Of a stretch of 11,478 nt of DNA, positions 6,753 to 11,478 are shown piece after piece. Source of the DNA: Sphingomonadales bacterium UBA6157 (GTDB lineage Bacteria; Pseudomonadota; Alphaproteobacteria; Sphingomonadales; Sphingomonadaceae); the NCBI GenBank assembly GCA_002423025.1, contig DIUN01000028.1:211-11688 (forward strand). Direction: 5' to 3'. The position numbers were made by a program, and so were the translations under genes. The notes under the pieces were generated by a model that did not search any database, was not told where the DNA came from, and saw only the letters and a list, made by a program, of their open reading frames with translations. Each line of letters opens with the position of its first letter. The first letter of the stretch is position 1.

Positions 6753-7436
6753 ATGTCTGATCTTACGCTGCTCATCATCGCGATCTCGCTGTTCATCGGC
6801 ACGCATGAACTGCTCTCGCACCCGCTGCGCGCGCCGATCGTGCGGGCCGTGGGCGAGAAGGGCTTCCTGCCGATCTATGCGCTGACGGCGCTGGGTACGC
6901 TGTTCTGGGCGATGCAGCTCTGGAAGGGCATTCCGCAGGATCGGCTGTGGCAGGCGCCCGGCTGGCTTTACGCAGCGGCACTGGTGGTGATGCTGGTGGC
7001 GGCGATCCTGTTTGTCGGCTCGGTGACGGCGCCCAACCCGGCGCTGATGGGTGGCGGTGCGCCCGGCGCCTCTGGCCCGCGCGGCGTCCAGCGCATCACA
7101 CGGCACCCGATGATGTGGGCCTTTGCGCTCTGGGCGCTGGTGCACATCACTCTCTCTGCAGACAGCCGGACCATCGTGCTGGCCAGCGGGCTGGCGTTCC
7201 TGGCGCTGTTCGGCTCTGCGATGCAGGACAAGAAGAAGCGCGCCGCCAATCCGGACTATGGCCGGCACATGGCGGCCACCAGCTTCGTGCCGTTCGGCAT
7301 GCAGCTGAGTGGGCGCTCGCCTCTCGGAACGATCTTCCCTGGCTGGGTGGCGGTGGGCGGTGGCTTGCTGGTCTGGGCGGTCATTCTCTGGGGTCACCCG
7401 CTGGTTATCGGCGTGCCCGCCATTCAAGGGTTCTGA
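6753..7436 (+). CDS. NnrU family membrane protein
   Basis: This 227-residue inner-membrane protein has the NnrU pattern: an N-terminal helix ending in THELLSHPLR (H18, H23), several further helices (about 40-56, 71-91, 120-134, 140-156, 195-215) and the conserved ITRHPMMWAFALWALVH (R117, H118, P119). The RHP segment resembles that of isoprenylcysteine carboxyl methyltransferase-type membrane proteins, to which NnrU is thought to be related. NnrU was named from nitrite/nitric oxide reduction clusters, but no denitrification gene is near here, so that role should not be assumed. ATG 6753 has a G-run (6741-6746) as a possible ribosome site. It starts 33 bases after the transporter and ends two bases before the dehydrogenase start, so the three are probably co-transcribed. 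Confidence 0.88.
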   Translation: MSDLTLLIIAISLFIGTHELLSHPLRAPIVRAVGEKGFLPIYALTALGTLFWAMQLWKGIPQDRLWQAPGWLYAAALVVMLVAAILFVGSVTAPNPALMGGGAPGASGPRGVQRITRHPMMWAFALWALVHITLSADSRTIVLASGLAFLALFGSAMQDKKKRAANPDYGRHMAATSFVPFGMQLSGRSPLGTIFPGWVAVGGGLLVWAVILWGHPLVIGVPAIQGF

Positions 7437-7438
7437 AC

Positions 7439-8245
7439 ATGGATTTTGCTGGAAAGACGATCTGGATCACCGGTGCATCATCGGGAATCGGCGAGGGGCT
7501 GGCGACCGCCTTCGGGCGTGCCGGCGCACGGCTGATTTTGTCGGGGCGGCGTGTCGATGCGCTGGAGAAGGTGGCCGGGCGCTGCCAGGCGCAAACACTG
7601 GTGCTGCCGTTTGAAACGACGGACCTTGCTGCGCTGCCGGAGGTGGTGGCGCAGGCCGAGGCGTTTACCGGGCAGATCGACATTCTGGTCAACAATGCCG
7701 GCATTTCCCAGCGCAGCCTGGCGCTGGACACGGAGTTCGATGTCTATCGGACGATCATGGAGGTGGATTTCTTCGCACCGTTGCGTCTGACGCAGCTGGT
7801 GCTGCCGGCCATGGTCAAGCGCGGATCGGGCGCGATCGTCAACAATGCCTCGGTGGCCGGCAAGGCCGGATCGCCGCTGCGCACCGGCTATTGTGCCGCA
7901 AAGCACGCTATGGTCGGCTGGTCCGATGCGCTGCGGGCTGAAATTGCCCAATATGGCGTGACGGTGCATGTGGTGACGCCGGGGTTCGTCGCGACCAGCA
8001 TCGCCGATAATGCCTTGAAGGGCGACGGCAGCGTCAATGGGCCGAGTGATGACCCGGTCAATGCCGGCATCAGCATCGACGAGGCCGCAACGCAGATCCT
8101 CGATGCGCTGGCGATCGATACGCGTGAAATCCCGGTCGGCCGTGCCGGGGCTGCGGAAATGGCGCTGCTCGGGCTGCTGCGCTCGGATCCGGGCCAGCTC
8201 ATGGACATCATGGCCAGCATGGCTCCCAAGGTTCCCCGCACATGA
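7439..8245 (+). CDS. Short-chain dehydrogenase/reductase (SDR)
   Basis: This 268-residue classical SDR has a Rossmann fold with TGASSGIG (residues 11-18) for NAD(P) binding, NNAG (85-88), active-site S138, and Y151 with K155 in YCAAK, followed by PGFVATSI. R37/R38 after the second β-strand (SGRR) favour NADP over NAD. The fourth classical catalytic position, usually Asn in the helix-4 segment, appears to be Asp (D110, EVDFFAPL). It should oxidise an alcohol or reduce a carbonyl on an unidentified substrate; the sequence resembles the DHRS7-like group by eye. ATG 7439 is two bases after the NnrU stop, and its own stop overlaps the next start (ATGA), so it is tightly embedded in the operon. Confidence 0.92.
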   Translation: MDFAGKTIWITGASSGIGEGLATAFGRAGARLILSGRRVDALEKVAGRCQAQTLVLPFETTDLAALPEVVAQAEAFTGQIDILVNNAGISQRSLALDTEFDVYRTIMEVDFFAPLRLTQLVLPAMVKRGSGAIVNNASVAGKAGSPLRTGYCAAKHAMVGWSDALRAEIAQYGVTVHVVTPGFVATSIADNALKGDGSVNGPSDDPVNAGISIDEAATQILDALAIDTREIPVGRAGAAEMALLGLLRSDPGQLMDIMASMAPKVPRT

Positions 8246-8970
8246 GCTTGATGCCGCATCGGCGGATCACCGGGCGCATTCGCTACACCAGCAAGAAGCC
8301 TGAGCGACTCGATCAAGAGCGCGGTCGCGAGGATTTTGCCTTCACCCATCATGCCGATGGCGCTGTCAGCATCCGCGCGCATTGCGAGATCGAGGAGCCG
8401 TCCCCTACGGTGATGCGGGACATTCTCTATTCGCTCGATGCCCAGGGGCGCCCGATGGATTGCCATGTCCGGCTCAGCCTTGACGATGCCTATCTCGGCT
8501 CGGGGTGGGTGCGTTTCGACCATGCCGCCGGCATTGCCGAGTGCGAGAGCCACGGGCCGAGCATTGGCCGCGTCTCCCAGCGCATGGCGATTCCGCCGGG
8601 GCTCGCCGGCTTCGGCACCCACCCCATCGTGGGGGATGGCTTCCTCACGCGCATCATGGATGTGGCCAAGGGCCCGCACCGGCGCCTGCTGACGGTGCTG
8701 TTGCCGTCCCCCGACCATCGCGGCGCCACGCCGCCGATGCTGGCGCGGGTGGATATCCACCTCGAATATGTCGGCGAGACCGAGAAGACCGTAGCCGCTG
8801 GCCGCTTTGCCTGCCGGCATTTCCGCTTCGTTGATGAAGGCGCGATGGGCGGCACCCAGCACCCGCCCTATGACATGTGGGTGACGGCGGATGCGGACAG
8901 CATTTTTGTGTGCGGCGGCGTCGGCGGTTATATGCAGACCTGGTATGAACTGGTGGAGCTGAACCGCTAG
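8242..8970 (+). CDS. Unrecognised soluble protein coupled to the SDR
   Basis: I do not recognise this 242-residue protein. It has no signal peptide or membrane segment. The composition suggests many β-strands, for example DCHVRLSLDDAYLGSGWVRF and MLARVDIHLEYVGE. A possible C-terminal motif is AAGRFACRHFRFV followed by PPYDMWVTADADSIFV; the AGRF-x-C-x-H pattern faintly recalls DUF3108-type β-barrels, but that is a weak visual resemblance. Conserved-looking Cys/His residues (C74, C191, H193) could matter. ATG 8242 overlaps the SDR stop by four bases; a second ATG at 8251 is possible. The overlap implies that it is made together with the dehydrogenase and may act on the same substrate or pathway. 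A hairpin follows at 8975-9006. Confidence 0.8.
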   Translation: MSLMPHRRITGRIRYTSKKPERLDQERGREDFAFTHHADGAVSIRAHCEIEEPSPTVMRDILYSLDAQGRPMDCHVRLSLDDAYLGSGWVRFDHAAGIAECESHGPSIGRVSQRMAIPPGLAGFGTHPIVGDGFLTRIMDVAKGPHRRLLTVLLPSPDHRGATPPMLARVDIHLEYVGETEKTVAAGRFACRHFRFVDEGAMGGTQHPPYDMWVTADADSIFVCGGVGGYMQTWYELVELNR

Positions 8971-8974
8971 CAGG

Positions 8975-9006
8975 GCCCCGGCGCTTTTTCGCTTGGAAGC
9001 CGGGGC
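8975..9006 (+). terminator. Hairpin after the transporter operon, possible terminator
   Basis: GCCCCGGC (8975-8982) pairs perfectly with GCCGGGGC (8999-9006) across a 16-base loop, starting five bases after the stop of the last operon gene. No T-run follows, so Rho-independent termination is only plausible. A second small hairpin, CGGCT-AG-AGCCG, lies at 9012-9023. Confidence 0.5.
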
Positions 9007-9188
9007 AATCGCGGCTAGAGCCGAGACAGGTGGCGTGAGTTCAGTCCTCCACCCTTCGACATTGTAGCTTCGGTGGCCGCACAACCGGGACAGCACTTGC
9101 AATGCGCCCAGGTTTTAAATGGCCGGAAACCCAGCGTCGAACTTGCCAGAACCACGGCTAATGCCGTCCGTCATACGGGGACGCGAAG

Positions 9189-10223
9189 TTGATCAGGAAC
9201 AACCAGAACCGGCGGCGTCGCGGCGGCAACAACCCGCGCCCCCAGCAAATGGGCGGCGGCGGCAATTACGGCAACCGGCTGGACAATCGTCAGCGCGGCA
9301 ACGCCAGCCAGCTTCTGGAAAAATATCGCGCCCTCGCCCGGGATGCCCAGCAGGCCGGGGACCGGGTGACTGCGGAATATTACCTGCAATATGCTGACCA
9401 TTATTTCCGCGTTCTCGGCGACTATCGCGAGAAGCAGCCGGAGCAGGGCCGCCAGCGCGGCCGCGACTATTATGAGGAAGACAGCGCCGGCGGGTCCATG
9501 GACCAGGATGGCGATGAGGACGAGGACGATCTCGACGGCCGCTCTGACGAGCAGCCACGGGATGATCGACGTCCTGAGCCTCGCGGCGACGAGCGCCGCC
9601 CTGAACCCCGCGGCGATGATCGTCGGCAGGAGCGCCCGCGCGGTGATTCGCCCCGCGGCGATGGCCAGCGGGACTCTTGGCGTAGCGAGCGCCCGGAGCG
9701 CAGCGAGCGTGCCCCGCAGGATGGGCGCGAACGCCCGTATCGCGAGCGCGGCCGGGATGCCGAGCCGGCGCGTGCCGAGCAGCCCCGTGATCAGAATCGC
9801 GAGCAGCCCAGGGATCAGGGACGTGATCAGGGACGCGATCAGCCGCGCGAGCAGGGGCGTGAACGCCCGGTGCGTGAGCGCGGTCGTGACTGGAATGCCG
9901 ACGGCGAGCGCCGCCCCCGCAGTGAGCCGCGCAGTGAAGTTCGTGCTGACGTGCGCGCCGAGGAGCCGGAAGTGCGTCGCCCCCGTCGAGAGGAAGAAGC
10001 CGAGAGCCTGATTCCCGGCCTGCCCGGCCCCGCTACGCTGGCACCACGTGCGCCGCGCACGCTGCGCGCCCCCGCTGCTGCGGCGCCGGTTGAAGTTGCG
10101 CCCGCCGAGGTCGCTCCTGTGGTGATTGCGCCTGTGGCCGAGGCGTCTGCCGAGGAGGCAACTGCTCCGCGCCGTCGCGGTCGCCCGCGCAAGGTCGTTG
10201 CGGAAGAGCCTGCAGAGGGCTGA
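9189..10223 (+). CDS. DUF4167 domain protein with charged repeats and C-terminal AT-hook
   Basis: Residues 1-82 form the DUF4167 domain typical of alphaproteobacteria: an Arg/Asn/Gly-rich start (NNQNRRRRGGNN) followed by a helical segment with NASQLLEKYRALARDAQQAG and EYYLQYADHYFRVL. Residues ~85-275 are a disordered, Arg/Asp/Glu/Gly/Pro-rich stretch with imprecise repeats such as RRPEPRGD and DQGRDQGRDQPR. An Ala/Pro/Val segment (~278-322) leads to RRRGRPRK (328-335), a textbook AT-hook that binds the minor groove of AT-rich DNA. This suggests a nucleic-acid-binding protein, RNA- or DNA-directed; its role is unknown. TTG 9189 is preferred because GGGGA (9177-9181) lies seven bases upstream and the conserved domain starts there. 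It stands alone, followed by a perfect inverted repeat. Confidence 0.87.
   Translation: MIRNNQNRRRRGGNNPRPQQMGGGGNYGNRLDNRQRGNASQLLEKYRALARDAQQAGDRVTAEYYLQYADHYFRVLGDYREKQPEQGRQRGRDYYEEDSAGGSMDQDGDEDEDDLDGRSDEQPRDDRRPEPRGDERRPEPRGDDRRQERPRGDSPRGDGQRDSWRSERPERSERAPQDGRERPYRERGRDAEPARAEQPRDQNREQPRDQGRDQGRDQPREQGRERPVRERGRDWNADGERRPRSEPRSEVRADVRAEEPEVRRPRREEEAESLIPGLPGPATLAPRAPRTLRAPAAAAPVEVAPAEVAPVVIAPVAEASAEEATAPRRRGRPRKVVAEEPAEG
9813..9842 (+). repeat. Tandem 12-base repeat within the DUF4167 gene
   Basis: GATCAGGGACGY occurs at 9813-9824 and 9825-9836, with a partial third copy (GATCAG) at 9837-9842. Each unit encodes DQGR in frame, so unit gain or loss would not shift the frame. More diverged repeats cover about 9560-9900. 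Confidence 0.75.
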
Positions 10224-10237
10224 TATGCTCGGTGCTG

Positions 10238-10273
10238 GCGTTGCTCGAGGCTGAGTATGGCCTCGAGCAACGC
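10238..10273. terminator. Perfect 14-bp inverted repeat after the DUF4167 gene
   Basis: GCGTTGCTCGAGGC (10238-10251) and its exact complement (10260-10273) flank an eight-base loop, 15 bases after the stop at 10223. There is no adjacent T-run on either strand. The symmetry could serve the DUF4167 gene and the convergent small membrane protein gene. A weaker hairpin, CCGCA-TT-TGCGG, lies at 10329-10340. Confidence 0.65.
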
Positions 10274-10349
10274 TAGAACGGGTGCTGCTCGCCTTTTCTT
10301 CCAGTCCTGTATTTCATCGACAAGTCCGCCGCATTTGCGGAGCCGAACC

Positions 10350-10649
10350 TCAGAACTCCTCACGTTCGGCTGGCTCAGCCACGGCCTCATCATGGCCCGA
10401 GCGGTTCGAGACAAAGGCCAGGCCCATCAGCGCGCCGGCCAACAGCAGCGCGATCACGATGCCGCCGCCCATGGCGATCATGAAATGCAGCCGCAGCGGC
10501 ACGCCGTCGGCTTGCATCTGCCATACGGCCAAGCCAGCCGTCCCAAGGGCCACCAAGGTCATCAACAGCATCAGCCGCCGGAAGCGCCGCCAATGGTCCG
10601 AGTTCGTACGGCCGGCGGCCTCTTCATGCGGGGAGGGGGTGCTGTTCAT
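10350..10649 (-). CDS. Small two-helix membrane protein, function unknown
   Basis: The 99-residue product has a charged N-terminus (HEEAAGRTNSDHWRRFRR), two membrane helices (about residues 27-46 and 54-79, with a short loop QADGVPLRL between) and an acidic tail (SGHDEAVAEPAEREEF). The second helix is rich in Gly (AMGGGIVIALLLAGALMG). I believe similar short proteins are widespread in sphingomonads, but no function is known to me. ATG start 10649 (complement) has GGAAGG six bases upstream on its strand. The frame is open for 43 further codons upstream, but that region overlaps the divergent CBS gene and has no ribosome site. It is divergent from the CBS-domain gene, with a palindrome at 10663-10675 between them. 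Confidence 0.78.
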   Translation of the reverse strand: MNSTPSPHEEAAGRTNSDHWRRFRRLMLLMTLVALGTAGLAVWQMQADGVPLRLHFMIAMGGGIVIALLLAGALMGLAFVSNRSGHDEAVAEPAEREEF

Positions 10650-10662
10650 GCTTTGCCTTCCA

Positions 10663-10675
10663 GCGCGAATCGCGC
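10663..10675. promoter_or_regulatory. Palindrome in the divergent promoter region
   Basis: GCGCGA-A-TCGCGC is a perfect inverted repeat with 6-base arms around one central base. It lies between the starts of the divergent small membrane protein gene (10649) and the CBS gene (10723), just upstream of the former's ribosome site. The location suits an operator, but no regulator is identified. Confidence 0.35.
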
Positions 10676-10722
10676 GATGATGTTCCCTCGGTGCCATGAG
10701 CGCCTGATTTGGGGAGGTCGTA

Positions 10723-11142
10723 ATGATCGGTTTGATCCTCAACGGCAAGAAACCGCTGGTATCGGTAGCCCGAACCACGCCGGTCAGCGAAATTGCCGCA
10801 CTGCTGCATCACCATCGAATCGGCGCCGTTCTCGTTGTGGAAGGCGGCAACATCTTCGGCTTGGTCAGCGAGCGGGACATCTGCGCCGGCTTGCATACCC
10901 ATGGCTGCGATATCCTGACAGTTACAGCCGGCGAGATCATGTCGTCTCCCGTGGTGACTGCCAGCCCGAACGACTCGGTTGTGGCCGCCATGGAGGTGAT
11001 GACTGATCGACGCTTCCGCCATCTGCCCGTGGTGGAGGGTGGCCGGATCCTCGGCCTGGTCTCGATCGGTGATCTTGTGAAGCGGCGCATCGAGGATGCT
11101 GAAGCCGAAGCCAGTGCCATGAAGGAGTATATCGCCAGCTGA
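10723..11142 (+). CDS. Two-CBS-domain protein
   Basis: This 139-residue protein is almost entirely a CBS pair (Bateman module). CBS1 (residues ~8-60) includes VSEIAALLHHHRIGAVLVVE followed by IFGLVSERDI, and CBS2 (~72-122) includes VMTDRRFRHLPVVEGGRI followed by LGLVSIGDLVKRRI. A C-terminal helix (EDAEAEASAMKEYIAS) is typical of stand-alone alphaproteobacterial members of 140-145 residues. CBS pairs bind adenosine ligands (AMP, ATP, NAD or SAM) and sense energy or redox state; the ligand and any target cannot be read here. The S-E-R-D and S-I-G-D motifs at the ends of the two domains are in the usual ligand ribose/phosphate positions. ATG 10723 has GGAGGT (10713-10718) four bases upstream. 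Confidence 0.92.
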   Translation: MIGLILNGKKPLVSVARTTPVSEIAALLHHHRIGAVLVVEGGNIFGLVSERDICAGLHTHGCDILTVTAGEIMSSPVVTASPNDSVVAAMEVMTDRRFRHLPVVEGGRILGLVSIGDLVKRRIEDAEAEASAMKEYIAS

Positions 11143-11185
11143 GCGCCAGCTCAGGCTGCGATTCGGCGGTTTCGCCTGGCGTTTT
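11139..11185 (+). terminator. Possible terminator after the CBS gene
   Basis: A 6-bp stem CTGAGC-GCCA-GCTCAG (11139-11154) overlaps the stop codon. It is followed by GGCG-GTTT-CGCC (11165-11176) and a short T-run in GGCGTTTTCG. Either or both could end transcription; neither is a strong classical terminator. Confidence 0.4.
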
Positions 11186-11478
11186 CGGGAATTTTGGACA
11201 GGAAGCGCAATTTTTTGAGGCTGGAAGGGTGTCTTGCCGCAATATTGCAAGGAGTTGGTAGAAAATCACTCCTAGCGGCGAAATAGGGGTTGCGCCCCGG
11301 GGGACCCCCGACTAGATGACCACTCCCGGCCGACGGGCACTTCGGTGCCACGCCAGCCAAGACGGAAACGGCGGTCGCCAAGGCCCTTCGCAAGATGGGT
11401 TGAGACACTGCCACGGTGCCGGGAAATATGGGTTTCCCTCGCGAAAGCGGGAAAATTCGCTGGTTAGGAGCCTAGTTT
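11143..11478. other. Structured intergenic region, no convincing gene; ribosome site for a gene beyond the edge?
   Basis: I find no supportable coding sequence in these 336 bases. Potential RNA structure is dense: GCAATATTGC palindrome (11239-11248), AGGAGT/ACTCCT (11250-11255 with 11268-11273), alternating runs GGGG-CCCC-GGGGG-CCCCC (11286-11309), GGCAC-TTCG-GTGCC with a UUCG tetraloop (11336-11349), and GGGAAA / TTTCCC / GGGAAA segments (11421-11454) around a CGC-GAAA-GCG tetraloop hairpin. AGGAG at 11466-11470 near the end suggests that a plus-strand gene begins just outside the window, which would make this its leader. An ATG at 11316 is open to the window end, but with codon use unlike the real genes here. 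Confidence 0.45.

Noticed and set aside
6120..7427. Minus-strand open frame of 435 codons
   Set aside because: It runs antisense to the transporter and NnrU genes, spans their boundary, and is extremely His/Arg/Gln-rich, a typical antisense artefact.
7888..9102. Minus-strand open frame of 404 codons
   Set aside because: It is antisense to the SDR and the following gene, both supported by motifs, start-stop overlap and codon bias.
9097..9120. TTGCAA followed by TTTAAAT as a promoter for the DUF4167 gene
   Set aside because: The spacer between the two elements is only about 11-12 bases, too short for a σ70-type promoter.
9119..9397. Open frame of 92 codons starting at ATG 9119
   Set aside because: It overlaps the DUF4167 gene in another frame, is Pro/Arg/Gln-rich low-complexity, and lacks the conserved residues seen in the DUF4167 frame.
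9560..9900. Repetitive sequence suggestive of a CRISPR or satellite array
   Set aside because: The repeats are imprecise, in frame and encode Arg/Asp/Glu-rich protein; there are no uniform repeats with unique spacers.
11316..11478. Open frame from ATG 11316 to the window end (54 codons)
   Set aside because: Codon use (AGA, AGG, CGA, CAA, TTT) is unlike the neighbouring genes, there is no ribosome site, and the region is strongly structured.

Overview
The window looks like chromosomal DNA of an alphaproteobacterium, most likely of the order Sphingomonadales (Novosphingobium/Sphingomonas-like). This rests on high GC with strongly GC-biased third codon positions, and on the linkage helicase C-terminus – S4 protein – seven-iron ferredoxin FdxA – CarD, which I recall as a recurrent alphaproteobacterial neighbourhood. 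A DUF4167 protein and several small envelope proteins of a type familiar from sphingomonads agree with it. The assignment is from memory, not from a search. I see no insertion sequence, phage gene, CRISPR array, tRNA or rRNA.

Layout. Positions 1-2023 carry three co-directional genes: the C-terminal half of a SUV3-like helicase (cut by the window edge), an S4 RNA-binding protein overlapping it by 4 bases, and fdxA. A strong hairpin at 2048-2083 closes the unit. A leader of about 330 bases with no convincing gene precedes the CarD-family transcription factor (2413-2916). Then come an unrecognised six-helix membrane protein (3001-3549) that appears built from three copies of a helical hairpin, and a small lipoprotein (3602-4153). 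A nitroreductase on the minus strand (4163-4756) converges on the lipoprotein gene.

A second plus-strand unit, 4917-8970, looks like a four-gene operon. It holds a POT-type peptide transporter with a large periplasmic insertion, an NnrU-family membrane protein, a short-chain dehydrogenase and an unrecognised soluble protein. The last three genes are almost contiguous or overlapping. A hairpin at 8975-9006 follows. The DUF4167 protein (9189-10223) has a conserved N-terminal domain, a long charged repetitive middle and a C-terminal AT-hook, and is followed by a perfect 14-bp inverted repeat. A small two-helix membrane protein (minus, 10350-10649) is divergent from a two-CBS-domain protein (10723-11142), with a near-perfect palindrome between them.

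The last 336 bases hold no convincing gene. They contain dense potential RNA structure and end in a Shine-Dalgarno-like AGGAG just inside the window edge, so a gene may start immediately beyond it.

The genes are mostly housekeeping or poorly characterised core genes. I found no clear new multi-gene system. The most unusual items are the triplicated membrane protein, the transporter insertion and the structured 3' region.
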